NCBI GenBank assembly: GCA_020442185.1 | Contig: JAGRKS010000072.1 | Location: 1-52,510 of the forward strand | DNA from: Hyphomicrobiaceae bacterium | Lineage (GTDB): Bacteria > Pseudomonadota > Alphaproteobacteria > Rhizobiales > Hyphomicrobiaceae | Reading direction: 5' to 3' | DNA: 52,510 nucleotides | Part shown: positions 26,125-33,808 of the stretch, in pieces | Layout: each line of letters opens with the position of its first letter | Position numbering within the stretch: the stretch's first letter is position 1 | Position numbers and translations under genes: made by a program | Notes under the pieces: model-generated | The model's input: only the letters and a program-made list of their open reading frames with translations | Told to the model about the DNA's origin: nothing | The model's database searches: none

Positions 26125-27894
26125 TTACGCCTCGACGCCGATGTCGCCGAGCCCGCGAGCGACGGCCATCGACGCGGCGAGTGTCGCGACGAAGCGCTCG
26201 GTGTCCATCTTGGCCAGCGCCGTTGGCAGCAGCGCCAGAAAGCCATCGAAATCCCGCGCGGTGTTGACGGCGTCGCGGAGCGGTTTCAGCATCGGGTCGA
26301 CGACCTCCTCCCAGGCTTCGAGGCCGAACGCGACGACGGGTTCGAGTTCGTCGGGCACGCGAAGTGCGACAGCGTTGTTCGCCTTGGCGCCGCAGCCACA
26401 GCCGCAGGCGCTCTTCTGGCCTCCATTCGCAGGTTTGCGCTTCGGCTTTTGCTTTGGCTTCGATTTCGCCTTGCGCGCCGTGCGGCTGTTGCTCGCCTTG
26501 GCGCGAGACCGCCGCTGCCGTGCGGGCTTCGCGTCGTCGTCGGTATCGTCGGACGGCGGCTCGGCTTCGCTGGCCGCGTCGTCGGCGGGATTATCCTCGC
26601 CGGCGTCATCGTCCTGAGCATCGCGATCGAACGCGATCAATCCGCCGCGACCCAGGATTGCCTCGCCCTCGTCGGGATCGGTGAACCCGAACCGGTCGCG
26701 CACTTCGCTTTCGGAGATGCGCAGCCCGAGCGGCACGAGCTTCTTGAGGTTGTCGGAGAGTGCCTTCAGGTCTTCCGGCTCCGCCACCGGCAACGTGAAT
26801 GCCGGATAGTGCTTCTGCGGTCCGTAGTTCAGATCGATGAACGGCCGGATCAGATCGCGATTGACGGTCGCTTCCAGTTGTCGCGCGTCGGCGATCAGGA
26901 TGTCGCGGCGCACGTTCTCGTGAACCTTCGCCTGAGCCATGGATGCGCCGCTGTCGGTGGTCATCGTCTGGCCGAGAACCAATTTTGAAATCTGCTGGTC
27001 CAGATACTCGGCAAAGCCATGGAATACCGGCTGGCGCGACGAACCGCCCTTCACTTCGGCGAACTCGATGGCCATGCTCTCCGGAACGATCGCGGCGGCG
27101 TCCGTGCCGATGTTGCGGACCGCCGTCAACAGGCGGCGGCGGTCTTCCTCGGTCGCCTGCGGTCCATAGCGGCCGATTCGCAGCGGCATGCCGTAGACCT
27201 CGCAGAATGCCATCCAGTCCTTGATGGTGTAGCTCTTGAAGATGAACGCCCAGGCCGCAGGCTTGGCGAGGCCGCCGCGCACCGGCAGGCCGCTCTTGAG
27301 GCGCGGGATATGGCGGACGAACTTGAACGGTGCGAGCGGCACGCCGTCGGGCACACCGGCATCCGACAGGCGCAGATCGCGGCCCGTCAGGCGATCGAAC
27401 AGGAAATGGCGCGGATCGCGGTCGCGAAACGCCCTCGGCCGCCACTGCTTGGCGCTCGTCTCCCAGATGATTTCGGAGACGGCGTAGCCCTTCCCGAAGG
27501 CGTCGACCAGATGGTCGAGCAGGTCGCGCATCTCGGGCATCTCGACGACGTCGCGCACCGCATCTGCGATCTCGATATCGCGATCCTCGTCGGTGGCAGC
27601 CTCGATCACGATAGGCAGACCGGTCAACGCGCGCTTCCTGGTGCCGATCACCGAGATGTAGTGCAACTCGCGCTCCTCCATCTCCTCTGCGAGGGTGAGG
27701 TAATCGCGATGGTCGCCGTCTTCGGCGGCGCGCAGGATCGAGGCCAGTCGCTGCGGCGTCAATCCCGGAGCGACCTGGTCCCACATCGTCGGCCGCGTGC
27801 CGCCGAGCGTCGGCGCGGCGATCTCGTGCTTCAGGTTCGCCGTCGAGATCGGCTCGCCGTCCGGGCCGAGCAGTTGTCGCTTCACGCTCGCCAT
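26125..27894 (-). CDS. Mu gp29-like portal protein (DUF935)
   Basis: A 589-residue portal, the ring through which DNA enters and leaves the head. The DUF935 core covers about residues 30-430, including LAEEMEERELHYISVIGTRKRAL, KGYAVSEIIWE and the later LVLGQTMTTDSGASMAQAKVHENV. After it comes an acidic stretch (DDDAGEDNPADD), then a Lys/Arg-rich segment and a CGCGCG cluster, then about 85 more helical residues; the insert is low-complexity and unlike the Mu protein. The ATG at 27894 overlaps the terminase stop as TGATG and has AAGGA upstream. Confidence 0.9.
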   Translation of the reverse strand: MASVKRQLLGPDGEPISTANLKHEIAAPTLGGTRPTMWDQVAPGLTPQRLASILRAAEDGDHRDYLTLAEEMEERELHYISVIGTRKRALTGLPIVIEAATDEDRDIEIADAVRDVVEMPEMRDLLDHLVDAFGKGYAVSEIIWETSAKQWRPRAFRDRDPRHFLFDRLTGRDLRLSDAGVPDGVPLAPFKFVRHIPRLKSGLPVRGGLAKPAAWAFIFKSYTIKDWMAFCEVYGMPLRIGRYGPQATEEDRRRLLTAVRNIGTDAAAIVPESMAIEFAEVKGGSSRQPVFHGFAEYLDQQISKLVLGQTMTTDSGASMAQAKVHENVRRDILIADARQLEATVNRDLIRPFIDLNYGPQKHYPAFTLPVAEPEDLKALSDNLKKLVPLGLRISESEVRDRFGFTDPDEGEAILGRGGLIAFDRDAQDDDAGEDNPADDAASEAEPPSDDTDDDAKPARQRRSRAKASNSRTARKAKSKPKQKPKRKPANGGQKSACGCGCGAKANNAVALRVPDELEPVVAFGLEAWEEVVDPMLKPLRDAVNTARDFDGFLALLPTALAKMDTERFVATLAASMAVARGLGDIGVEA

Positions 27895-29525
27895 CACCAA
27901 AGTCCTTTTTTCACGCTGAAGCCGCCCGTGAGCTTCACGGGCCGACTGTCGTCTTCGTTGTGGGTGTCGCCGGCGCTCGTCGAGGCCGACGTGTAGTCAT
28001 ACTCGGCGATCGGCATGACGGTGGCGTAGAAGCCGAGCGCAGCGGCGATCGCGGCGTCGCCGTGGCGGGTGCCGCCGTCAGCGCCACGGCGCCGCGCGCT
28101 CTTGCCGAGCTGCGCCACTCCATCGATCATCTTCAGCGCGCGGAAGTCGGTCATCACGTCGGCATCGCGCGGCACTTCGATGCTGTCGTCCTCGAACGCG
28201 CTCTTGAGGCGCGGCATGTGCTCGCGATACCACTCGGTCGAGAGCTTCACCTGCGCCACGCGGCCCGTGCCGTAGCGCTGCGCCGCGACTTCGGCGAGGT
28301 AGGCGCCGTTGCCGGTGGCGTCGAGGGCTGCGGCCTGGAAGCGGGGCAACCGGTCGCAGATGTAGAACAGCACCTGCCGCTGCTGCTCGAAGGGCATGTC
28401 TGACAGCTCGACGATAAACGGCGTCTGCCGCCGCATCAGCCGTGACAGCTGGTAGGGCCACAGCACGGTGCGGTCGACGAGACGGCCGAAGTCCTCGCCA
28501 AGGAAGCTCAGCAAACGCTTGTCGAGGCCGTCGAGAAGCGGCTTCAAATGCTCTTCGCACCAGCGCTCGATCTCGTCGCGGCGCATGGCGTCGGCCCATT
28601 GCACGAAGTCAGGCGCCGGCGGCTCCCACCGCAGCACCGGCGCGTCGACCATGCGCGCCTCGATCAGTGGCGCGGGCAGGAACGCGCCCTTGCCGCGCGC
28701 CGGGATGCAAAACAGCTCTTCGTCGGCATCCTCGCCATATTCGGCGATGACGCCAGCGCGCCACTTGGCCTCGGCTGCCGGCGACCAGGCGTCGCCGGTG
28801 ACGAGGCAGATGCGTTGGTAGAGCCCGTCGCGCAGCGCCTGGTCGAAGTCGCAGCGCAGCAGGGCGTAGGGCTTGCGGCCCGCTCGGGCGTCGTTGACGA
28901 GGCCGTTGAAGGTGTTGTCGTCGCCGTCGTGCGTGGAAATGACCAGCACCTTGCCGCCCCAGATGAGCAGGGCGAGTGCGGCCTTCAACATGCCTTCGAG
29001 ATCGTCGTGGAACGCGGCTTCGTCGAGGATCACGTAGCCCTGCTTGCCGCGCAACGAGCGCGGCTTCGACGACAGCGCGATGATCTCGAAACCCGAGGCG
29101 AAGCCGATGCGGAACGCCTTGATTCCTGCGTCGGCGTCACCGTCGTCGAACAGCGTGTCCTCGATCTCGGTGGCGGCCTCGCCAAAGAGGCGCGCCCACA
29201 TCGCGGCGACATCGATGAACTCGCGCGCCATTTCGAGGTTGTAGCCGATGTAGAGCGTGTCCATGCCGCCGTTGGCCTTGGCGGCGCCGGAGGTCAGGAT
29301 GGCGTCGGCGGCGACGCCCCAGGTGTAGCCGGTGCGGCGCGACTTCTCGACGACAGTGACGCGGTTCGTCGCGGTCGTGCGCAGTAGCTCCGCCTGATAG
29401 GGCAGCAGCAGGTCGGGCAGTTCGCGCCCGGCAAGCCCGGCCGGCATCGTCTGCACGATGGCCTGGCGATGCTTCTGCCATTCCTCGGCGGTGATGGCGC
29501 GCGGGTTCTTGTCGGGAAGCATCAC
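27894..29525 (-). CDS. Terminase large subunit (Mu gp28-like)
   Basis: The DNA-packaging ATPase/nuclease, 543 residues. The ATPase part has an adenine-side LLPYQAEL, a Walker A-like VEKSRRTGYTW, Walker B YVILDEAAF and a coupling motif LVISTHDG. The C-terminal half has acidic residues spaced as in terminase nucleases (FGRLVDRTVLW; ALDATGNGAYLAE). The start lies at 29525 or the adjacent ATG three bases later. Its small-subunit partner is the DUF3486 protein about 2.4 kb upstream, separated by an accessory gene block, whereas in Mu the two are adjacent. Confidence 0.93.
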   Translation of the reverse strand: MMLPDKNPRAITAEEWQKHRQAIVQTMPAGLAGRELPDLLLPYQAELLRTTATNRVTVVEKSRRTGYTWGVAADAILTSGAAKANGGMDTLYIGYNLEMAREFIDVAAMWARLFGEAATEIEDTLFDDGDADAGIKAFRIGFASGFEIIALSSKPRSLRGKQGYVILDEAAFHDDLEGMLKAALALLIWGGKVLVISTHDGDDNTFNGLVNDARAGRKPYALLRCDFDQALRDGLYQRICLVTGDAWSPAAEAKWRAGVIAEYGEDADEELFCIPARGKGAFLPAPLIEARMVDAPVLRWEPPAPDFVQWADAMRRDEIERWCEEHLKPLLDGLDKRLLSFLGEDFGRLVDRTVLWPYQLSRLMRRQTPFIVELSDMPFEQQRQVLFYICDRLPRFQAAALDATGNGAYLAEVAAQRYGTGRVAQVKLSTEWYREHMPRLKSAFEDDSIEVPRDADVMTDFRALKMIDGVAQLGKSARRRGADGGTRHGDAAIAAALGFYATVMPIAEYDYTSASTSAGDTHNEDDSRPVKLTGGFSVKKGLW

Positions 29526-29531
29526 TTTGCG

Positions 29532-29560
29532 TTGCTCCCCTTGGTCGCAAACCTGTTATG
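29532..29560 (+). promoter_or_regulatory. Candidate promoter of the opposite-strand gene
   Basis: TTGCTC at 29532-29537 and GTTATG at 29555-29560 are spaced by 17 bases, about 35 bases before the ATG at 29595. Weak but plausible for an independently expressed cargo gene. Confidence 0.35.
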
Positions 29561-29594
29561 GCTCGTGCGGAGCAGCGAAAGTGGAGCTTGAGCG

Positions 29595-30089
29595 ATGGAC
29601 CTAGGCGAGGTTTGGATGGAGTACTGCTTCGAGGCGATCGGCCGACCGGCGAAGGCCCCGGCGCTGCGGCCATTGGCGCCTATGGAAGTCGTAGAGCGTC
29701 TGTTCGATTTCCACCCATTGTTTACCGCGCGGCTGGACATCATCAATGCCGCGCCGTACTCGACTGTATTCGACGAGGATGCCGACGCGGCACTACTGGC
29801 GCTTGCTCGCGACGACGATCTAGCGTCATGGGAGACGCTGAGTGCTGGCGGATGGCGCGTGCTGCTCGAACGCCTCATATATTCTGAGGTCGTGGTAATC
29901 GCCAACCAGGTTGCCGGGACGTTGGTCATCGCCCGCCTCCCGCCCGGCCTGACACGTCAGCAAGAGGCGCGCACATTGCTGTTGCAGTTTCTGCTAGGCG
30001 GCGGGCGGACCATCGATCGGCGATTGCTGCCTGCGCAAGCGCCCGGCAGAGCGCCAGCGTTTCCGGCGCTGCCGCTGCGGCAACATTGA
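29595..30089 (+). CDS. Opposite-strand accessory protein, unknown function
   Basis: A 164-residue protein encoded against the direction of the surrounding phage operon. GGAG lies about 8 bases before the ATG. Residues 1-125 have natural composition with high GC at third positions (MDLGEVWMEYCFEAIG; GWRVLLERLIYSEVVVIAN). The last 35 residues are less protein-like and lie opposite the 68-residue gene at 29926. No family is recognised and no membrane segment is certain. Its position between the accessory cluster and the terminase gene, and its own promoter-like sequence, suggest a moron carried for the benefit of the lysogen. The alternative frame on the other strand is Ser/Arg/Ala-rich and was rejected. 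Confidence 0.6.
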   Translation: MDLGEVWMEYCFEAIGRPAKAPALRPLAPMEVVERLFDFHPLFTARLDIINAAPYSTVFDEDADAALLALARDDDLASWETLSAGGWRVLLERLIYSEVVVIANQVAGTLVIARLPPGLTRQQEARTLLLQFLLGGGRTIDRRLLPAQAPGRAPAFPALPLRQH

Positions 30090-30132
30090 AGGCGCGGTCT
30101 GTATCCACATGCGTCTCGCTCCAGGGCGTCAT
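29926..30132 (-). CDS. 68-residue phage protein, unknown function
   Basis: A small protein whose ATG overlaps the stop of the preceding cysteine-motif gene as ATGA, as other pairs in this arm do. The product (MTPWSETHVDTDRAFNVAAA) is Ala-rich and probably helical through residue 55, with a Gly-rich tail. About 160 bases overlap the 3' end of the opposite-strand gene. No family recognised; the overlap makes it the least certain of the small genes here. Confidence 0.5.
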   Translation of the reverse strand: MTPWSETHVDTDRAFNVAAAAAPETLALCRALAQAAIADRWSARRLAETATAMCAPLADVSGRAGGGR

Positions 30133-30344
30133 GGCTTGCGCTTACTCAGTTGCTCGGCGATGCCGACTGTGTCGACGAAGGCGTGATACTGGATTTGGCA
30201 TGACCGCCGGCCGCGCTCGTCACGTCCCTTGCAATTTCGGCGCATCGTCTCCATCACCGCGCGCGGCTTCTGCGGCACGCCCGAGGCCGTCTCGCAGCTC
30301 CGACGTGAACCACAAACGGCGCAGTAGACGACGGGACCTGACAT
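30129..30344 (-). CDS. 71-residue protein with zinc-finger-like cysteines
   Basis: A small basic protein with a CAVCG knuckle near residue 8 and further cysteines in RRNCKGRDERGRRSC, a pattern suggesting a zinc ribbon. The ATG at 30344 overlaps the preceding stop as TGATG and has GGAGGG about 9 bases upstream, which decides against earlier in-frame starts. Small zinc-binding regulators such as Com and Ogr occur in related phages, but the cysteine spacing here matches neither exactly. Function unknown; nucleic-acid binding is likely. Confidence 0.6.
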   Translation of the reverse strand: MSGPVVYCAVCGSRRSCETASGVPQKPRAVMETMRRNCKGRDERGRRSCQIQYHAFVDTVGIAEQLSKRKP

Positions 30345-30814
30345 CAGACGCATCCCTCCGCACAACGTGGCCTCGTGCGATCGTCATGGATGCGCAAGAA
30401 CGTCAGAAGTTCTCGCTCGGACGTAGCGATGCCCGACAGGAGGAGTGCCATCAACTCTGGTTCCTCCCCGTCGCGGGTCAGCACGTAGACAGGCTTTCCC
30501 GCGCCGGCCATCCATCCCGCTTCGAGGTGAGCCGAGCGCCCTGAAGGCAACAACAGGACACACACGTCGGCCCACTTCATGCCGTCGAAGTCTGAATTGA
30601 AGCCGGCCTGTGCGATCGGCGTCGAAAGGGCGTCTCGATACTCGTCGGCTGTCCAAGCCTGCCAATTGGCATCGATCTCCGCCCAAGCAAAGCCGCCGCG
30701 CCCATGGGGCGGGTTGCGGAAGTCGTAGACCTCGTGTCCGCGGTCCCTCAGAAGGTTCACGAGGTCCGGTTGGCGAATGTTTCGCCAAGATGATGCGAGG
30801 TAGATTTTTGCCAC
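30344..30814 (-). CDS. Nucleoside 2-deoxyribosyltransferase-like protein
   Basis: A 156-residue protein of the nucleoside 2-deoxyribosyltransferase fold, which exchanges or cleaves N-glycosidic bonds of (deoxy)nucleosides. The N-terminal strand and loop KIYLASSWRN, the central MKWADVCVLLLPSGRSAHLEAGWMAG with the family's Glu, and GKPVYVLTRDGEEPELM are visible. A GTG at 30814 with GAGGGG 6 bases upstream is preferred over the GTG at 30829. In a phage it may alter nucleotide pools, make a modified base or act against nucleotide-based host defence; none of these is shown by sequence. Confidence 0.78.
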   Translation of the reverse strand: MAKIYLASSWRNIRQPDLVNLLRDRGHEVYDFRNPPHGRGGFAWAEIDANWQAWTADEYRDALSTPIAQAGFNSDFDGMKWADVCVLLLPSGRSAHLEAGWMAGAGKPVYVLTRDGEEPELMALLLSGIATSERELLTFLRIHDDRTRPRCAEGCV

Positions 30815-30825
30815 TTTTAACCCCC

Positions 30826-30957
30826 TCACAGATCAGTGACGCGTTCGGGCTGGAACACGGCGCGGTTGACGGCCATGAAGCCCTGTTCGATGGCGGTGCG
30901 GCCGATCGCGGCGTCGATATCTTCGAAGCTCGGATCTTTCAGGCGCAAACGCTTCAT
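30826..30957 (-). CDS. 43-residue phage peptide
   Basis: A very short gene beginning MKRLRLKDPSFEDIDAAIG. Its ATG overlaps the stop of the 95-residue gene as ATGA, and its stop lies just before the ribosome site of the deoxyribosyltransferase-like gene. Composition is natural and helical. No family recognised; the coupled junctions are the main support. Confidence 0.55.
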   Translation of the reverse strand: MKRLRLKDPSFEDIDAAIGRTAIEQGFMAVNRAVFQPERVTDL

Positions 30958-31241
30958 GGCCCGCCTCCGACATCGTCAAAAAGAGCGGCGGCGGCGGGCG
31001 CCTCGATTGTTGCGTCGAGGCCCGAGCCGAGGGCGGGCTTCCCTTGTGCCGCAAGAGAGGCATCGATGCCGTCCTCGCGCGCTTCGTCGAGTGCTGCGAT
31101 CACGTCCGCGACGAGGTTCAGCCGGCTCTCGGGCGGCCAGTCCAGGGTCGCGATTGCCAGGTGCCGGATCAGCGCACGCTCCGCAGTACGGGGCATGTAT
31201 CCGGGCTCCGTGCGGTCGAGCGTCGGCGGTCGCATCGTCAT
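30954..31241 (-). CDS. 95-residue phage protein, unknown function
   Basis: Starts at ATG 31241, which overlaps the upstream stop as ATGA and has GGAGG about 8 bases before it. Residues 20-65 are helical (RTAERALIRHLAIATLDWPP; LVADVIAALDEAREDGID). The tail is Ala/Gly-rich. No recognisable domain. It is part of the accessory block between the terminase subunit genes. Confidence 0.6.
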   Translation of the reverse strand: MTMRPPTLDRTEPGYMPRTAERALIRHLAIATLDWPPESRLNLVADVIAALDEAREDGIDASLAAQGKPALGSGLDATIEAPAAAALFDDVGGGP

Positions 31242-31444
31242 GCCTTCGCCTCCAGCTTCGCGCGGCGGCAACCCCACCGCACCGGCCGCCACTTCGGGTG
31301 TGCTTCGAGCCAGCGCGCGATTTCGCTCTGGCCATAGAGGTTGCAGGCGTGAGGCGTGACGGTCTCGGCCATGTAGGAGAGCCGAACGTCCTTGCATGTT
31401 GCTGGCGCGGCGGCGAGGCAGACCGACAGGATCAACTCGATCAT
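31238..31444 (-). CDS. 68-residue probable exported phage protein
   Basis: The N-terminus MIELILSVCLAAAPATCKDV looks like a short signal sequence. The rest contains ACNLYGQSEIARWLEAHPKW, a pattern seen in small hypothetical proteins of alphaproteobacterial phages. Three cysteines could form disulfides if exported. The start overlaps the stop of the winged-helix gene as ATGA. Confidence 0.6.
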   Translation of the reverse strand: MIELILSVCLAAAPATCKDVRLSYMAETVTPHACNLYGQSEIARWLEAHPKWRPVRWGCRRAKLEAKA

Positions 31445-31827
31445 GGCCGCATCTCCTCACGGTCGGAGTGCAGCGTGACGGCTCGCTGTCGCAGGATGTC
31501 GGCGGCGCTCGGCGCGTTGCGGTCGACCTCGGCGGCGAGCACGTCGAGCAGGCGGGCCTGTTGAGACTGCGGCACACGCCAGCCGCGACCGTACTCGTTG
31601 CGTATATCGATGCCGTGAGGGGCGAGCTTTTTTCTCAGCCGAAAAATGACGTGACGAACGACGCTTCCCGCGTACTCCGCGCCACCTCCGACATCGTTCG
31701 AATAGAACGCACGAATCATCTCAGCCAGAAAGATTGGCCGTCGCTCGGCGAGTCGCCATGCCGCGACCCGCTCCTGTGGGCCAAGGCGAAGCTGTTCAGA
31801 TTTTGCGTCGAAAGATGCGTGCCCCAT
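31441..31827 (-). CDS. Winged-helix (OmpR-type) DNA-binding phage protein
   Basis: A 128-residue protein. Residues 12-85 resemble the C-terminal winged helix of OmpR/PhoB regulators, ending in VVRHVIFRLRKKLAPHGIDI and the wing EYGRGWRV. No receiver domain is present. The ATG at 31827 has GGAGGG 7 bases upstream. It probably binds DNA and may control the accessory block that it heads. The 76 bases between it and the preceding terminase small-subunit gene contain an imperfect CGTCCC..GGGACG inverted repeat near 31878-31899. Confidence 0.7.
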   Translation of the reverse strand: MGHASFDAKSEQLRLGPQERVAAWRLAERRPIFLAEMIRAFYSNDVGGGAEYAGSVVRHVIFRLRKKLAPHGIDIRNEYGRGWRVPQSQQARLLDVLAAEVDRNAPSAADILRQRAVTLHSDREEMRP

Positions 31828-31903
31828 GTGTGAACCCTCCATTAGAACCCCACACGCAGCCTCGCTCAACCGTCCCGGAATTGCGCCGGGGACGTAACTC
31901 GGA

Positions 31904-32626
31904 TCACGCCGCGGCGCGGACGCCGAGGATCTGGCTCTTGATCGCGGAGATGGTGTCCTTCGACAGCCCCTTCTCCTTTGCCACGCGATCGACGGCCTTC
32001 TTGGCGTCCTTGATGAAATCGCGCTCGATCTTGACGCGTGTCGTCACCGAGAGTTCGCGCGCCTTTTCGAGGTTGCGCAGCGCCTCAGAGGCGACGCCGA
32101 GCATCACCATCGACGGACTTTGAGCCGACAGCGTCGTCTCGGTCAGGACATCGAAGATGAGCGTCTTGAGCGTCTCGCCGAGGAGCAGTCCGACGTCGCC
32201 GTCGGGTGTCTCATCCAAACGCTCCGCCCAGACGCTGGCGATCTCGCGCGCCTGCTCCAGCTGCCGGCCGTAGCTCGCCAGCCAAAGGGCCTTGCGGTTG
32301 AATGCCGACTTCGAGATCGGCTTGGCGCCGAGCGCCTCCAGTTCCATGTTGAGCACGCGCAAAATTTGCGCCTGCGGGTGTTTGCGGTCCTTCAGGGCCG
32401 CGAAGGCGCGTTGCACGGCGGGCTCGGCGTCCTCCGGCAGGATGTCGATCGACGACAGCCGGCCGCGACCCTTGCGGCGCGGGCGCTCGCCAGCGGCCGC
32501 TTTGATGGTCTTTCTCTCGGCATCGTCCCCGGCGGCGGGCGCCGCGACCGGCTTGCGCTTCGGCGCGGACTTGCCGCGCCGTTCGGCCTTCTGCTTCGAC
32601 CTGGTCGCGCGGGAGCGGCTGGCCAT
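31904..32626 (-). CDS. DUF3486 terminase small subunit-like protein (Mu gp27)
   Basis: A 240-residue protein. The first 60 residues are Lys/Arg/Ala-rich and probably disordered. The DUF3486 core starts at GRLSSIDILPEDAEPAVQRA and continues with AQILRVLNMELEALGAKPISKSAFNRKAL, a helix-turn-helix-like stretch. The family occupies the Mu gp27 place and is considered the terminase small subunit that recognises packaging sites. The ATG lies 1 base after the previous stop. Confidence 0.85.
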   Translation of the reverse strand: MASRSRATRSKQKAERRGKSAPKRKPVAAPAAGDDAERKTIKAAAGERPRRKGRGRLSSIDILPEDAEPAVQRAFAALKDRKHPQAQILRVLNMELEALGAKPISKSAFNRKALWLASYGRQLEQAREIASVWAERLDETPDGDVGLLLGETLKTLIFDVLTETTLSAQSPSMVMLGVASEALRNLEKARELSVTTRVKIERDFIKDAKKAVDRVAKEKGLSKDTISAIKSQILGVRAAA

Positions 32627-32627
32627 G

Positions 32628-32927
32628 TCACACCACCGGCTTCGGCTTGGCGATGCCGGCGATGAGCTTGCGGCGCTCGACGTGATCGAGCCCGGTCTCG
32701 GTCAGTTCAGCGATGACGATGCCGCCGACATCGGCGAGCGTCACGGCGCGGGCGCGGGCCAGCCAGTCGAGTTCGGCGCGCAGATAGTCGCGGTTCTTGT
32801 TGTGGCCGTACGTTTCCAGTACGCGCAGCAACAGGTCGTCGTTGAGGCGATAGCTCGGCTGCCGCGACAGCTCGTCGAGAACGATGCGGCGGATATCTTC
32901 GGCGACGAACTTCCTGTAGTCGGTCAT
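32628..32927 (-). CDS. Mu gp26-like (VpaChn25_0724 family) phage protein
   Basis: A 99-residue protein (MTDYRKFVAEDIRRIVLDEL; YRLNDDLLLRVLETYGH). The order of helices and the final hairpin (ADVGGIVIAELTETGLDHV) look like a winged helix. The family is conserved in Mu-like phages between gp25 and gp27, without an assigned role. The start overlaps the preceding stop as ATGA. Confidence 0.82.
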   Translation of the reverse strand: MTDYRKFVAEDIRRIVLDELSRQPSYRLNDDLLLRVLETYGHNKNRDYLRAELDWLARARAVTLADVGGIVIAELTETGLDHVERRKLIAGIAKPKPVV

Positions 32928-33343
32928 TTGCCTCGGCTCCTCGGTGCTCGGGCGGTTGCCGCGGGCGCGACAGTCATGTGGACGAGATACTCTTCGAGTC
33001 GCTGGATCGACGTCTGCACGCCGCGCCACTGCGATGTCGCCTGTTCGACGTCGCCTTGCAGCTTCTGAATGGTCAGCTCGATGCGATGCACCGCATCCTT
33101 GTTGGGGATGTGCTGCAGGTCCTGCTCGATCTTGCTGATCCGCAAGTCCTTCTCGGCGAGGCGCTTGTCGCAGGCATCGTCGCGCGCGTTCGACTTTGCG
33201 AACATCTCCTCGGCGTGGCGGCGTACGTCGTTGATCTCCGCCGCCGTCGCCTTGCCGTTCGCGATGAACCACGCGAACACCGGCGAGCCGAGCGACAGGA
33301 GGAACATCACCACGCGCATGAGCATGTCGAGATCGATGGTCAC
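32924..33343 (-). CDS. DUF2730 phage protein (Mu gp25-like)
   Basis: A 139-residue protein with one N-terminal membrane segment (MRVVMFLLSLGSPVFAWFIA) and a long coiled coil (about residues 35-120). DUF2730 proteins occupy the gp25 place in Mu-like phages; function unknown. The GTG at 33343 overlaps the Rz1 stop as GTGA, so the start is set there rather than at the in-frame ATG 24 bases earlier. Confidence 0.82.
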   Translation of the reverse strand: MTIDLDMLMRVVMFLLSLGSPVFAWFIANGKATAAEINDVRRHAEEMFAKSNARDDACDKRLAEKDLRISKIEQDLQHIPNKDAVHRIELTIQKLQGDVEQATSQWRGVQTSIQRLEEYLVHMTVAPAATARAPRSRGK

Positions 33344-33558
33344 TTGTAGCTGCTCCGCCTGCGGCACACCGAGAGGTAGCGTGCGTTGTGACGGCGCACC
33401 TCGTCGACGGTCTGCACCGTGTCGAGGATCGACCAGCTGATCTTGCGGAACACCTTGCAGCTCACGTCAGTGCGGACGGTCACGGCAGGCGGCGTCGCCG
33501 GTGCACACGCGCTCAAGAGTAGCGCGAGTGCCGGCGTGACGAATGCCATCGGCGGCAT
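33340..33558 (-). CDS. Rz1-like outer-membrane spanin lipoprotein
   Basis: A 72-residue lipoprotein with lipobox LLLSAC followed by a Pro-rich stretch (APATPPAVTV) and two more cysteines, ending VCRRRSSYK. It starts inside the Rz gene in another frame, as Rz1 genes do. Alternative starts are GTG 33576 and ATG 33549. With Rz it should bridge and fuse the two membranes in the last lysis step. Confidence 0.75.
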   Translation of the reverse strand: MPPMAFVTPALALLLSACAPATPPAVTVRTDVSCKVFRKISWSILDTVQTVDEVRRHNARYLSVCRRRSSYK

Positions 33559-33808
33559 CTTCTGCGGTCTTGGCACGGGCCTCTTCCTCGTCTTGCTTTA
33601 CCTTGTCTGCGGCGGCGATCCGCGCCTCGCAGGTCCTGTCGGCCTTGGCGGTAGCCGCGGCGACGATTTCGTGGCGGACATAGAGCGCGCCACCGAGAAT
33701 GATTGCCGCGACGGCCGCGACGCCGCCGAAGCCATGGAGGGCGGCCGGAACGCCGACGCGAGCGGCGATCCAGCGGATCATGCTCATTGCGAACGTCAGG
33801 GCGGTCAT
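33467..33808 (-). CDS. Rz-like inner-membrane spanin
   Basis: A 113-residue protein with an N-terminal membrane segment (VAAVAAIILGGALYV) and a charged coiled-coil periplasmic part (EIVAAATAKADRTCEARIAA). The 3' part overlaps Rz1 in another frame by about 90 bases. The ATG at 33808 overlaps the endolysin stop as ATGA. Confidence 0.75.
   Translation of the reverse strand: MTALTFAMSMIRWIAARVGVPAALHGFGGVAAVAAIILGGALYVRHEIVAAATAKADRTCEARIAAADKVKQDEEEARAKTAEDAADGIRHAGTRATLERVCTGDAACRDRPH

Noticed and set aside
25390..26988. A 532-codon plus-strand frame
   Set aside because: It is antisense to the MuF and portal genes, has no ribosome site and has arginine-rich composition.
29522..29929. A 135-codon minus-strand frame whose ends overlap both neighbours as ATGA
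   Set aside because: Its product is Ser/Arg/Ala-rich with long serine runs, the mirror image of the acidic, natural-looking plus-strand protein at 29595-30089. The overlaps look coincidental.
31878..31899. A further late-promoter element (CGTCCCCGG)
   Set aside because: It lacks the GTGACG half of the element and pairs with a nearby CCGGGACG, so it is better read as a hairpin between genes.
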